A DNA stretch of 64,000 nt from Ailurus styani (GCA_002007465.1 LNAC01000031.1:2139221-2203220), one strand, 5' to 3'; counted from the stretch's first letter, positions 1 to 11,600 are shown. Numbers and translations are program-made. Notes: generated from the sequence alone by a model not told the origin.

Positions 1-2204
1 ATAACCTGGAATTCTCCACACGTCAGTGTAGGATTACTGCTTCTAATTTTGCAGACAGAAAAGCAGGGTATATAATAAAGTGAAAGATTGCACCACAAGT
101 TAGCAGAATAGCTAGATTAGACTTCAGTCATTTAACTCACTATCAAGTCAGAAAATCTCTCACTTGTTAAGTTCCTGTTCAGTCTGATTTCCCTCCCAAT
201 GCATGGATCTCTTCATCTATTCCGTGCACGAAGCTTCATTCACTTCAAAGGCTCTCCTATACAGAGTTGAAAGAATGAGCACCTGGCCTGATTAGTATTC
301 TGCCTTGAAATTTGTAAGGATGTTTGTTGAAGACTAATACTGTGAGCTTGGTTAATGATATGGACTCCATGAAGAGGACTCAAACCCCAACCTATTATTT
401 AAAATTATATAAACTACAAGATAAAAACTTGATGGTTAAAACTATTAGCAGTATGAAATCATCTACTGGCCTTTCAAGCCAACTAATCTTGCATGGTAAT
501 CTGTCCCCTACTGACAGGAGACATTATGTTGAGGGGTATCTGCCATCTGATTTTAATAACTCCTCTTACCCCTAGTACTTTCCTAATCAACCTGATATGC
601 TGATCAATTAGTCCTCAGAGGTGAAAACCCATTAATGTTGATCCTGGTGACATATCATCCAAAAGATAAAACTACCATTCCTCCCTACTGCCTCAAACTA
701 TTTTAAAGAATTTAAAGTGAAATAAAAACGACATCTATTTTTACTTTCAGAAACTTATTTCTATCCCTGCTGTCCTCCATCATTGACAATCACCCCATAT
801 TGGAGGTTGACTTCGGGTGTCGCTGTATTCATGTTTTCCTTTTCCCCTTAGTATGTTCTAAATGAACCACTCCTGCCACCTGGTTGATTCATATAGTAAG
901 CATGAACTGATAAAGGAATGGGCTGGTATAAAATTTTGCATACCTATTTATAAGGACAAAGATCAAAGATGTTGGCTTGGAAGCAGATAAGACAAAAAAG
1001 GATAATATGCCCTTTCTTTATGACCAGGACCTCACACTGAGCATTCTCCTGATGGGGAAGCCACCTGAACACCACTTAAGAAAGCTATTAGGGCAAGAAG
1101 AATTCCCACTGAAAAGGGACACATTCAACTTCTATACAGTAAGATCTCCACTCTGAATGCCCCATCTGTTATCCTCCCTTAGCATCCAATGCAAAGTGGA
1201 TGAGCAATAATGCTGTGGTTGATGGGACTCATTAAAGCATTGGTGGTTGGGACTCACCCAATAAAATCCAATTTAGTGTTCAGTTGAAGGGAGACTTGTA
1301 GAGTAAGATGGCAACTTGAGTTTTAGGATCACCATGCTAATTCTATCTGCTTTTCTACTGATTTGACTGCTGCTGCCTGTGGTGTTCTTGCTCAAGTCTG
1401 TGTGAATAAAGAGTTTTACAGGAGAACATAAATACTTGACTTAATTAAGACAATTACCAACACCACTTCTAGCCTCCTCTCCAAGGTATAGATTACCTTT
1501 AAACAATGGGGATGTAATAAATACTAGGGACAAAATGCAGTTCCTCTTTTGTGGCCTGTAAAATATAGAGCATCACAACAAGCTGCCCTGTAGCAATTAA
1601 ACATTTCTGGTTAGCAGTTTCCTTTGGAGTTGAGGTTTCCAGGGCTAGAGGCTAGGGGCATTCTGTCAAACATTTTCACTTCAGTCAAAAAAGAAAAGGA
1701 AAAAAAAAAAAAAAAGGCAGTCCTAGTTCAGCTGTCTGATCCAGGCTGAGGTATTCAGTGCTGTTATTTTTAAAGCCAGAAGCCACAGGGACTATGCTAT
1801 TTTCTGCTCCAGCTGGACAATTTTGACTTTCATGCAAATCTGCATTAATGCCAAGAAGAACCACGTTAATCCTGTTCATCCTCTGACCCTTATATTTAGT
1901 TTGAAGAATGCATAATATTTAGCCAGATGCTGTTACTAATATTGGGAATCATTGGCTAGAGTGAATAAATTTTTATCCACTTCTGGATCTTTCTTGGGGT
2001 GAAATATATTCTTTCTTATGGGTAACTAGCTTATCCTCGTTTTCCTGGTTTCCAAACTGAAATTTCTGCACACTGAGAACCTGCTTAGGCCAGGACAAAC
2101 CACATCTGGTGGTAACCCTAGTTATGAATGACTTTCAAATTCTACTATTTGATTCTTCCCTTTGGGAAATTTCCTTTTGTGAAATAGTTCAAATATAGCT
2201 AACT
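1..2204. other. Unrecognised AT-rich single-copy DNA
   Basis: I recognise no gene or named repeat here. There is a 16-base A run at 1700-1715 with no SINE or L1 body upstream of it. The stretch 900-1440 has LTR-like hints (a TATA-like 'tataaaa' near 928 and 'aataaa' near 1405), but I could not align it to a family. Confidence 0.5.
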
Positions 2205-2495
2205 TCTACTGAGTGCTTTAATGTATGTCAACCAAGAACTGTCTAAGTCTTTTAAATGAATTTGCTTTTTTGATCCTCTCAAATTCCAATGAGGAGAGTC
2301 AACTTATGTAGTTGCACGAGATGTGTGCTACACAATTTCAGGGAGTACCAATGACATAAATGAGGTGGTCCTCCTGGAAATGTAGATACTATCATTATCC
2401 CACTTGATCGATGAGAAAACAGTAGCACAGAGAGATTAGATAACTTGCCTATGATCAAACAGATAGGAAGTGGTAAATAGGTTTACCATGTCAGT
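2205..2495 (-). repeat. MIR SINE, minus strand, diverged
   Basis: Read on the plus strand, the segment has the reversed MIR layout: 'gagtgcttta' and 'tcctctcaaattccaatga' (the 3' half), then 'gatgagaaaacagtagcaca', 'agattagataacttgcct' and 'aggaagtgg'. These correspond to the MIR core for 'cctcagtttcctcatctg', 'gggcaagttacttaacct' and 'ccacttact' in reverse. MIR is an ancient tRNA-derived mammalian SINE. The copy is interrupted and diverged. No function is implied. Confidence 0.7.
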
Positions 2496-2788
2496 CTTGT
2501 TTGAATTCTCCCAATGGGCCTATTTTTAATTACAGTTGCAATTGCAATACTGACTCACGCTGGAAATGCATATTTATACATCTTACATATCTGTTATTTT
2601 TCTGCCTTCATTTGCCCAAAGCTGTCCTGAAATTATTGGCTAATCTGGTAAGTTTTCTCCAACTATATTGCTTAACTATGTCTTTTTAAATTTATTGTTT
2701 TTCTATTTCCCCATAATGACTGTTGGACAGAATGGCACCCAAAAATAAACATATCCTTCCTGGTTCTGTATGAAAATATAGTAACTTA

Positions 2789-3003
2789 CAGAACCACACT
2801 GTCCAACAGAACTTTCTGTGATGATGGAAAAACCCTATATCTACACTGTCCAATTATAGGATCTACTAACTGTGTGTGGCTATTGAAAAGTAGCTAGTGT
2901 GGCTGAAGAACAGAATTTTAAATTTTATTTAATTTTAATTAATTTTTAAATTAAATTTAAATAGCTGCATTTGGCTAGTGGCTGCCATATTGGGCAGCAT
3001 AGA
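2789..3003. mobile_element. Non-autonomous hAT-type DNA transposon (MER-class MITE)
   Basis: About 215 bp with related ends: the left begins near 'cactgtccaacagaacttt' and the right ends in 'tattgggcagcatag', whose reverse complement starts 'ctatgctgcccaata'. Internally it repeats the motif 'gtggctattga' / 'ctagtggctgcca' and has an A/T-only centre at 2913-2960. This matches my memory of a widespread mammalian MER element derived from hAT-Charlie transposons. The exact subfamily name is uncertain. It has no coding capacity. Confidence 0.65.
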
Positions 3004-3335
3004 TCTTGAACCACTCATTTATTAAGGTCACCTTTACATTTATTATGAAAATTGTACTCATTGCTTCATTATTTATAAATATACCTGTCCACTGGTTCCT
3101 ACATGACTAGATTTAAAGGAGAGATAAGCTATGGGACAGGAAGGAGAGAGAAACCACACCAGGGGGGAATCCATAGTCTCGATCTCCTGTGCTTCTTTTG
3201 TCCAACAGTGTTTCTATAAGTGCAAAGAAGATCACAAAATAGATTACTTGGGAGACCATAAAACCCATACTTAGGCATTTTCATAGGCACTGGATACACT
3301 AGAGCTTTGAGTCATCAAAATGAAGATAAACATAA

Positions 3336-3556
3336 CCATTTTTTTTTTTTTTTAGAGAGGGAGAGAGAAAGAATGCATATGCACGCACACATGATGGGGG
3401 GGTGGGAGGGGCAGAGGGAGAGGAAGAGAGACAATCTTAAGCAGGCTCTACACCCAGCATGGAGCCCAATGGGGGGCCCCCCCTACCCTGAAATCACAAC
3501 TTGAGCTGAAATCAAGAGTCAGTTGCTTCACTGACTGAGACACCCAGGCACATCAA
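3336..3556 (-). mobile_element. Can-SINE (SINEC), minus strand
   Basis: A T run at 3340-3353 (the reversed poly(A) tail) is followed by a GA-rich block. The reversed tRNA-Lys-derived head then ends near 'ctgactgagacacccaggca'. The head is diverged, with 'gagacaccc' where young copies have 'gagccaccc', so this is an older copy. Open frames crossing it are artefacts of its purine-rich middle. Confidence 0.85.
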
Positions 3557-4287
3557 GAATTGTGGTTTTTAAGAAAATTGCAAAAATTATTTCTGAACTA
3601 TCAGTTAACCTTAGTCATTGCTTATCTCCTTCTGCTATCTCTACATTTGTCCACAATTTATGCATTACATGTGTAATATAAACGCAGTTTGCTACTATTT
3701 TAATACATTTTTAACACAAGATGTATCTGAGATTTGTGTTAAAAGACTCAGAAAATTTCTTCAAAACAAAGTTGACTTCAAGTCAGAAATGATTGCCTTT
3801 TGACCTTTGATTTCTTTGAATGATTGGGTAGAACAGAGATTCCTAAAAGAAGAGGAGGTGATTATGAAAATTAGCTAAATGGCTAATTTCTCCCTTTAAG
3901 GTCTTTTCCTGGCCTTGCTTGACTACTTTGGTTGCACACCATTAGTTTTGAAAAGAACACTCTCAGGGAAACCACCTTATGGTGACAACACATTTGGAGC
4001 AGGTGAGCAGGTGCGTATCTTTTATTGAGAGTCCCTGAGTACCACCGAAGCCTTTGTTGTTGGCCATCACTCTCCCCAGGGCGTGGCCTCTCTCCAGAGC
4101 CTAGCTTCATTTACCTTGCAGGGCAAATCTCCCTTCCATTGCAGGAAGAAAGTATCTTTAAAGGCATCATGTGCTACCTGACTTTTAGCTTCTAGTATCA
4201 GCTGCAGCCATTGACTCTCTCATCTGCTGCCTCATTGGTCCACTTGGAGTGGTGTCATCTGGAAGACGGGCCCACTAAAACACACAG
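3557..4287. other. Unrecognised single-copy DNA
   Basis: No gene, RNA or repeat that I can name. The short open frame on the minus strand at 3883-4110 shows no recognisable domain. Confidence 0.5.
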
Positions 4288-4407
4288 TGCTCAGTAACAC
4301 TTGGATTTCAGATAAATAATGAGTAAATTTTTAGTATGTTTCAAATTTTGCATGAGACATACTAAAGATTATTTGTCATCTATCTGAAATTCAAATTTAA
4401 CTGAGCA
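4288..4407. repeat. 120-bp imperfect palindrome, likely a DNA-transposon remnant
   Basis: The left arm (4288-4342, beginning 'tgctcagt') pairs with the reverse complement of 4353-4407. Identical blocks are 'tgctcagt', 'atttcagata' and 'ttagtatgt'. Roughly three quarters of positions pair, leaving a loop of about 10 bases. The layout fits a palindromic non-autonomous DNA transposon of mammalian age. I have no secure family name. The following bases 4408-4445 ('tttgccaaatccggcc') may belong to the same element. Confidence 0.7.
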
Positions 4408-6744
4408 TCCTTTATTTGTATTTGCCAAATCCGGCCATCTTGCATCAGGAACATTCTCTTCAAATCCTAGCAGTGAGGAAAGGGCTAACGCAACTCAGAC
4501 TTTGTGGGAAGGCATCACAAGTCATTTGAACAGTGTGTTTCATCTTTCAGAAATACCAAACATGCTCTTCTTGGAGTGACTAAGACTTGGATTAATGGGA
4601 ATAATCACTGAATCTAGGTCTTAGCTATGACAAAATGGTGTTGATGGGATGAATGACTTTATTGATGGCGCTAGCTGAGCACCTCATGGAGCTTCATTTA
4701 ATCACCACAGACCAGTAATTTAACTACGGAAGGTCAATGACTAATTCAAAATCTGGAGCTCTGTTCTGTTTTGTTTTGTTTTCCTATGGAAGTGTGAAGA
4801 GCAGAACTAAAATGAAGTAGCTTTCATTCAGGAAATCACTTGTGCTCAAGGGTAAGCAATGCTACGGTTAATAATTTTTAGTAGTTTTTGGGCAGCTAGG
4901 TGAAGCTACACAACTTGTGACATTATACTTTAAAGTATATATAAAAAGAACATTCTGGTGGTGATTTCCAATGCATAGTGCAGAGCTCAAAAAAAGAGAA
5001 GAGAATGTGCCATAATAACATTTGTATTAGGTAAAATCAATGATGTAGACAGCAATGCCATTGTTCATCGTCCTGTTAATGACAGAGGGGACAGAGCCAA
5101 GAAAGCAGCATGACTTTGCAGCCCACCTAGCAACTTCTGGCTCTTTCAGAGGTAACCCTAAACTTGAGGCAAAGCCACAATGCTCAGTCCCAAACATAGC
5201 TCTTTTATAGCTGTCTGAGTTTGTTTCATCTCCCCTTTATTCTTGGATTAGTGGCTTTAAAATGGAAATGCTGGATTCATTTCAGTTATTAGGCTGATGT
5301 AAGCATTGTAATTCTCTCTCTTGAATTCTTAAATGTGTTGATTGTACTCTGGGAATTTTATGGTTCTTTTAAAAATACTGAAAGTGCTTTGCTCCATTTT
5401 TCTGATGTAATTGCTAGTACTGTTTAATTCCCAACTCTATTATATTTGAACTTTCACAGAGGAATCAAAGAAGCACAAAAGGCATGCTAAATGATAAATT
5501 TCCATTTCTTCTTTCAAAATACAAATACAGTTAGTTTGTAAGAAATCGCAGGAAAAGGAACTTGCTTGAAGGTGGAACTTATCCTAAGTCCTAAGTCTTG
5601 TTTTTTTTTTTTTTTTCAAAGAAATACTCTGGTGACCAAAACAAATGGTTGTGAGCTGGTGACACAATAATAATTGTCAGTCTCTGGTGTCCAAAGCCAT
5701 TTGCTTGAATTATTTATGTCTCAAAACTGACAGGAATTTCATAAAAGCAAATAAGGTAAGTCCAGTGGGTGTCGTTTACATGATGCAATCACACATCTGA
5801 TCGATTGCAGGTCTCATCTGCCAGAGCTGATGCCTTAAAAACCCAGGGGAGGCATTTATTTCAAGACAGTCCCATGCCCATCAAGGTTTGATTAGTCCTT
5901 CACCAGCTTGATTCCACTCCTTGTCAAAAGCAGGAGAACAATTTACCTACTATTGTTTGGTTTACAGCACTTCAGCCACAGGTAGTGTGACAGGATTGTG
6001 GCCTTAGACTCTGAAATGATGATTTAGTTCCCTAAAAAATACTTGCAAAAATGATCAGGAACCCACTGAATTATGAGGGGCTGCTTTCTAGTACCTGAGA
6101 TGTGGTTATGCCAGACTGGCAACTTTCTTGGAAGCTTTTTCGGCTTTGTCTCTGGGACTCAGCTGGTCCTGAATGTCTTCCCCCACTCCTCATTAACTTG
6201 GTTTTCTCCCACTGCCGAGCCCTTCTGGCAAGGTGGGTGGAAATGGGCCTTGGTTCCATTGTCCTGGCGTTTGGAGTTGGAATAGTAAGGAAGGAAAATT
6301 AATTGCCCCAGGACAATTTCCATGGTCTTCGTTACATGCGGATGAGTGGCTCATCCTACCCATTTTAATGCGGACTTTGGAGACATGCTTGTGGAATTTA
6401 TGATCCTTAAAATTTAAGTTTATCTTGTACATTTTAAGAAAAAGTGTTTTGATGTTCAAAGTGAGCAACATATTTATAAATTTTCATTGAAATTTGTGTT
6501 TATTTTTGCCTTGGTCATTGCAACAGACTTTGGGAATTAAATGAATGACTTATAATGTTCTTCAGATTTTTTGTATTTTATAGAATTCTTGCTATTTCAT
6601 ATTTTGAGATATTTTGAATATGTATTTCATCAAAACTCTGTGAAAACAAATTCTTCAGAACATTATGGTCACTGCTCACAATTAAATTGCTAAAGTTATT
6701 TCATGTCAACTGATGCCAATCACAAGTTGTTTCCCTTGAATCCT
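4408..6744. other. Unrecognised mostly single-copy DNA
   Basis: No coding exon or named repeat found. It contains a 16-base T run at 5601-5616 and a 'ttttg' repeat near 4768-4782. Part of it (5740-5990) is less AT-skewed and free of simple repeats. Overlapping open frames at 6071-6471 on both strands have no recognisable domain. Confidence 0.5.
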
Positions 6745-7205
6745 GCCGTTTATGACAACATGGATGAAACTTGAGGACAGTACGCTAAGTAAGACAGAGA
6801 AAGAAAAATACTGTATGATCTCACTTATATGTGGAATTTAAAAAAGCCAAACTCAAAGAATCAGAGAGTGGAATGCTGGTTGCCAAGGGCAGAGGGTTAG
6901 GGAAATGGGGAGATGTTGGTGAAAGGGTACAAACTTCCAGTTACAAGATGAGTAAGTTCTGAGGATCTAACGTACAACATGGTAACCACAGTCAGCAACA
7001 CTGTATTGTAAACTTGAAAGCTGTTAAGAGAGTAGACCTTAGAGGGTCTCATCCCAACAAAGAAATGTTAATTAGGTGACATGATAGAGGTGTGAGGTAA
7101 TGCCATACGTAAATGTTGCACTGAATGTGTATCAAATCAACACATGGGATAACTGAAAGTGCCACCATGTTATATGTCAATTATATCACAGTGAAGCCCC
7201 ATAAA
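6745..7205 (+). mobile_element. L1 3' end (L1M class), plus strand
   Basis: The sequence follows the end of L1 ORF2 and the 3' UTR in order: 'acatggatgaaacttgagga', 'actgtatgatctcacttat', 'tggttgccaagggcagagg', 'gggtacaaacttccagtta', then 'caattatatcacagtgaag' at the end. Old mammalian L1M copies show this order. It is 5'-truncated, keeps only the last 460 bp and has no coding potential. The A-rich DNA after it (7200-7380) may include its tail. Confidence 0.8.
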
Positions 7206-9324
7206 AAACAAAAAGTACTGGCGATGGATGGTAGTGATGGGTGCACACCAGTGTCCGTGCACTTAATGCAACAGAACTCAAAAATGGCTAAAGGGGTAAA
7301 TTTTATGTTATACATATTTTACCATAAGAAAAGAAATATAAAAAATATTATAAAAAGAAATATAAAAAAAGTTATTTTCTTTGGACATCCATGATGTAAA
7401 ACGAGTTAGTGGTTGACAACTTACGATAGAGAAGATTTGCCTCCAAAGGTTTTTGAATAAACTACTGCTCTGTTCATAAGTAGAAGTTGAGAAAACACAT
7501 TCAACTTTTGCTCCTTGGTGGGGCTTGCGAGACTAGGGAACTATAATAGGCTAAAGGGAGTGTTAGCTCATTGAAGGGCCGATTTTAAGAGGAAAGAATG
7601 TCTGACTCCTCCCTAAAAGAGAAATCTTTTGTTTCACAAATATTCCACTGGGGGAAAAAAGGCCTATTTTGTATCCTAACCCTTTTCTCTGTTCCTCCTA
7701 ATTACCTTTTCCCAGTTCTGTGGTATGTTGTTTCTTCTCTTTTATCCGAGCACAAATATAAAATGTCTTATTCTAATTCACCCAGGTGTTCAGGGGTGTA
7801 ATTGCATCGGCAGGAAGAAAAGATTCCTTCTTCCCACAAGAGCCTTTTTAGCTTTTATTAAGCAGATTATCTTTTCAGTGGTACGTAGCTTTCCTGACCT
7901 TCCTAGAATGTCCCACACCCATCACTCCAAGTTGGTAGAGGAACTGCTTCTTTTGCCACTTCATCAGCTTAAATGTTTGTGGTCTTGGTGTGAGATGGGA
8001 GTCTTCTCCATAAATCATGCTGGGATTTCTTCAGACTTTTCAGAGCTCCTCTGTTTCAGGCCCATGTGAAAAGGTTTCAGTCATGCAAATATCATGAATA
8101 AATGAGCTGTATTCATCTCTAACCCCGGTGTTTACAAAGATGTGCTAGACACCTGGAAAAGCAGTCAAACCTCACTCAACACTTGACATGAAGTTTAACC
8201 TCCTCCTAAGGAAATAAGCACTTAAGATCTGCTGAATCATCTGACTCTCACACTTTTCATGGGAACTATACACTCGGGGGTTTCGGTAATATCCTTTTAC
8301 TGGGTGTGCTCACAGTTGGAAAATATCTATTATTTTTTTCACTGTTCAGCCTGGGTTTTTGGAACATGGCTCCTTCTTGTAAGATATATGTGTGAGTGAA
8401 AAAACAACTACGAAGCACGAAGAATACCTACGGTTGAACTGGAGTGTTGATGGTAGTAAGGAAAAGCTTCCGAACAGCTTTATTCCTATAGAGTGAATAT
8501 TAATTTGTTTCAATGTGATAGCTGATTATGAATATTCAGAATGTAAACATTTCTGAACTACAGCCATCACAGAACTGAAAACTGCATAGCTAGCTCACAT
8601 TTTGTGTATCTGAGATACACTGGAGAAATTAATAGTTGTTACTATAGAGAAAATACACATCTTCTCCTCCAGAGGAGTTGTGGTACCTTTCCCTAATTGT
8701 TCTGTTTCCTTTGGCAGCCCTAATAGTATCTTTGCAGTAGTTTGCACGGGAGGGCATCTGGGAAGAGGAGAAATACTCCCTCTTTTTTCCTCTTACTACT
8801 AGATAGTAGCTCATTCAGGAAATGTGAAAAAATGCTATGGCTGAATTGTAGACAGAGGTACTACTACACAGATTTTAGCATAAATACCTCTTATCCGTAG
8901 AGAGTAAAGAAAGTTGGTTAAGAGAGAATTTTCTAATTACCTTTGTGGAGGTATTATGTATATTCTGCTAACTAAAGACAATATTCAGCTCCTCAGTTTT
9001 GTTTTGTTTTTCCCTTTAGGGGATAAAGTGTAGTTAAATGAATATCAGAAGAATATAATTGAAGATTACAGGGAAGAAAAAATCCAGATGCCCTGAAGGG
9101 TGATACATTTCTTTAAGCTACTACAGATTTGTAAATTGCAGTCACTTCCTGCCATATTTTACTGTGAATGTTACAGGAGATAGGACTGACTTAAACTTTA
9201 ATCAAATATTATTTCAAAATTTTAGGTTAAGTCACAAGTAAAAAGTGAGTAATAATAGTAACAATAAAAATAATTTGCCTTTATTTGCCCTGTGCTAAAT
9301 TCCTGAGATTTAATTTGGAACTTT
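7206..9324. other. Unrecognised DNA, AT-rich
   Basis: No gene or clearly named repeat. The A/T-rich part at 7300-7380 probably belongs to the tail of the preceding L1. The 114-residue open frame at 7725-8069 has no recognisable domain and is treated as chance. A short 'aataataatag...' piece near 9250-9300 could be a MIR end. Confidence 0.45.
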
Positions 9325-9344
9325 AAAAATAAGTAGCTATTCTA

Positions 9345-9489
9345 GGGTCGCCTGGGTGGCTCAGTTGGTTAAGTGTCTGCCTTAGGTTCAGGTCATGATC
9401 TTGGGGTTCTGGTATAGAGCCTCTGCATCAGGCTTCCCCTATGACTTAGGTGCCCGCCTTCTCTCAAATAAGTAAATAAAATCTTTTTT
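9345..9489 (+). mobile_element. Can-SINE, plus strand, shortened
   Basis: It starts 'gggtcgcctgggtggctcag', keeps the tRNA-related head through 'ggtcatgatct', has a reduced CT block and ends 'aaataagtaaataaaatctt' plus A run. The flank 'aaaaataagta' upstream (9325-9335) recurs in altered form after the tail and again after the neighbouring SINE. That fits insertion at this A-rich target. Confidence 0.9.
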
Positions 9490-9500
9490 AAAAAAAGTAA

Positions 9501-9502
9501 TT

Positions 9503-9549
<47 letters not shown>

Positions 9550-9550
9550 T
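9501..9550. repeat. (TTTA)n microsatellite
   Basis: About eleven 'ttta' units, grown from the A-rich tail of the minus-strand SINE. A (GA)n run follows immediately. It is likely length-polymorphic. Confidence 0.9.
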
Positions 9551-9735
9551 CAGAAAGAGAGAGAGAGAGAGAGAGAGAGAAGGAGCACAAGCAGGGAGAG
9601 CAGCAAGCAGAGGGAGAGGGAGAAGCAGGCTTCCTACTGAGCAGGGAGCCCAATATGGGGGTCAACCCCAGGACCCTGGAATCATGACCTGAGACGAAGG
9701 CAGACACTTAACCGACTGAGCCACCCAGGTGCCCC
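9501..9735 (-). mobile_element. Can-SINE, minus strand, inserted at the tail of the previous SINE
   Basis: The reversed tail is an expanded (ttta)n tract at 9501-9550. A (ga)n block follows at 9555-9581, then the purine-rich body, ending in 'ccgactgagccacccaggtg' and 'cccc'. The flanks 'aaaaaaagtaa' (9490-9500) and 'aaaaaaataagtaa' (9738-9751) look like its target-site duplication. That places the insertion inside the 3' target duplication of the plus-strand SINE, making the pair tail to tail. Confidence 0.92.
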
Positions 9736-9886
9736 ATAAAAAAATAAGTAATTTCTAAAGCCACCTTCTATGAACAAGCCATGTATAACACTAAAAGATA
9801 GTGGTGAAAGAGAGTGCTTGCTTCAATTGGTCAGTAAGAGGGCATATTCAGTGCCCAATACTCAACGTAGTCCTACCTTAAGATCT

Positions 9887-10252
9887 ACTATGGATGGGAT
9901 GCTTATCTTCTCTCCAAATTCAAATGTTGAAATCCTAACCTTTACTATGGTGGTTTTGGGAGGTGAGGGCTTGGGGAGGTAATTCATTCCTAAAAGCAGA
10001 GACCTCATATATGGTATTAGTACCCTTAGAAAAGAGACCCCAGAGAGTTCTCTTGTTTCTCCTGCCATGTGAGGTTATAGAGAGAAGACAGCTGTCTATG
10101 ACCCAGGAAATGTGTTATCAAACACTGAATCTGCCAGTGCCTTGATCTTGGACTTCCCAGGGTCCAGAACTGTGAGAAAAAATTTTCTGTTGTTCAGTTC
10201 TAAGCTACTTATTCTATGGTATTTTGTTATAGCAGCAGAACAGACTAAGATA
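9887..10252 (+). mobile_element. Solo LTR of ERVL-MaLR type, plus strand
   Basis: The order of motifs is typical of mammalian MaLR LTRs: 'ttcaaatgttgaaatccta', 'gggaggtaattcattcct', 'ccatgtgaggt', 'cttgatcttggacttccca', 'ccagaactgtgagaaa', then 'atggtattttgttatagcag' and 'cagactaagata' at the end. No gag, pol or env sequence flanks it, so it is a solo LTR. The subfamily (MLT1 or MST-like) is uncertain. Confidence 0.7.
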
Positions 10253-10569
10253 GTCTCTTTTCCTAGTTGGATTTCACACGGCATAGCTGCAAGTTGATAT
10301 AAATAATTCTGTGTCAATAAGCAGAAAGATTTCAAGATTGGGACAAGAAAAATATTTTTCTGAGTAGCATATAGCCAATTCAGGTAGAGTTAATTTTGTT
10401 CATATTAGCCGTGTAAATAAAATTAGGTAATGCTATTTTCTTTGAAATATATAGAGATTTCCAAAGTACTTCCTATCCAATTTTCATATAAGTTATTTCA
10501 CTATGTACAATATTCTTGGGAAGAAGGGCTATCAATGTCAATATTTACTAAATAGGAAAAGTTATGGCT
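10253..10569. other. Unrecognised AT-rich DNA
   Basis: Nothing recognised between the LTR and the inverted-repeat element. Confidence 0.5.
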
Positions 10570-10830
10570 CTAGATTAATTCACTAATAAAACTGTTTTTC
10601 TAAAACCAATTTGCTGAAAGCTAATTTTCCACAAGCCAATTCACTAAATGATAATTCAATAACAACAATTTGAATATAATAAGAATAATATGTTCATAAC
10701 CATTAAACACATTTTAAAAATGTTCCTTAAAACATATTTGGTAAATTAGTGAATTTGATGAATTTTTTGGCAAATTGATTGTTTAGTAAACTGACTTGCT
10801 TTCAAACTGACAGATTCATTCATTCATTAC
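10570..10830. repeat. Degenerate inverted-repeat element with internal sub-repeats
   Basis: The left part reads as tandem variants of 'ccaatttgctgaaag' / 'gctaattttccacaa' / 'gccaattcactaaat'. The right part carries the inverse theme, for example 'taaattagtgaatttgat' and 'ggcaaattgattgtttag'. The two sides can pair imperfectly around an A/T-rich centre at 10660-10720. This looks like an old palindromic DNA transposon. I do not know its name. Confidence 0.5.
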
Positions 10831-10839
10831 TAAAATAAT

Positions 10840-11145
10840 GCATTTAATGAGCACATACTGTATGTCAGGGATTGGATGTTTAATACGGAATGAGGCAGCA
10901 CTAAAGAAATTATAGTTAGTGGAAGAGAGAGTTGAGAACATTATCACGGAACAGAAAGTGTCACAATAGTAATGTTATGGGAATACAGAGGAAGACCATA
11001 GGGAAGAAATAGCTATTCCATCTGGCTATTGGTCACAGGAGGCTTCTAAGAGGAGGTGATACTTGAGCTGACATTTGGAGGCTGGAAGGGATTTACCTAA
11101 AGGAGTGAGCAAGTGATCAGAGTGTAGGTCAAGAGATCAGGATGC
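10840..11145 (-). mobile_element. L2 LINE fragment, minus strand (first part)
   Basis: Motifs of reversed L2 3' sequence appear in order: 'gagcacatactgtatgtcag', 'gaggcttctaagaggaggtg', 'tgatacttgagctgacattt' and 'ctggaaggga'. These are the reverse of the L2 tract that includes 'tcaaatgtcacctcctcaga'. The copy is strongly diverged. It appears to resume at 11440 after an interruption. Confidence 0.6.
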
Positions 11146-11149
11146 ACTA

Positions 11150-11435
11150 AGGCAGTGGTTTTCCAACACAGGTGACAGTGTTCATGAAATAAATGTCAAA
11201 TTAAAATAAAATCAAAATTGACATTTAAAAAATAAAATAGAATGGAACAAACAATGCCAGAAGGCACTGGATGGGGTAAGGTAAGTATTGTTTTGTGCAA
11301 ATCTGTTTTAAATGTCTATGTCATATATACGTCATATTATCAAATATATTTCTTACTGTGCAGCACAGTCAACAGATAAGGCACAGAAAAAAGGGAGAAT
11401 ATGCTTATAAGTGTACTACACGTAGACTGTTAAGG
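11150..11435. mobile_element. Possible hAT-type insertion within the L2
   Basis: It begins 'gcagtggttttccaacacag', which resembles the hAT-Charlie terminal motif 'cagtggttctcaa'. An A/T-rich interior follows, and the L2 seems to resume after it. The right terminus is not clear. The assignment rests on one end and on the way it splits the L2. Confidence 0.35.
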
Positions 11436-11439
11436 TGGG

Positions 11440-11600
11440 GAGGAAAAATTCAGTGTGAGAGACTATAGGCAGAGAAGCCTGGAGAAATAGAGACCAGATT
11501 ATGGAGGCACTAATAGGCATTCCAAACTGATAAAGTTTGGACTTTATCCTGAAGATAAAAGGAGTCACTAAAATGATTCTTGGCTTAAATAAACCAATCT
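11440..11600 (-). mobile_element. L2 LINE fragment, minus strand (second part)
   Basis: 'gcagagaagcctggagaaat', 'ttatggaggcact' and 'tttggactttatcctgaag' follow reversed L2 3' sequence ('ggactttggattttactctg'-like). It probably continues the fragment at 10840-11145. Confidence 0.5.

Noticed and set aside
900..1440. Possible LTR or retroviral remnant (TATA-like and polyadenylation-like motifs)
   Set aside because: No terminal TG/CA structure, no target duplication and no family match that I can defend.
1700..1715. A run suggesting a retrotransposed gene copy
   Set aside because: No upstream coding or transcript-like sequence and no target duplication around it.
7725..8069. 114-residue open frame
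   Set aside because: Overlaps another open frame on the same strand and shows no domain.
9501..9600. CRISPR-like or regular repeat arrays in tetranucleotide and dinucleotide tracts
   Set aside because: They are microsatellites in SINE tails, with no spacers, in a eukaryotic genome.
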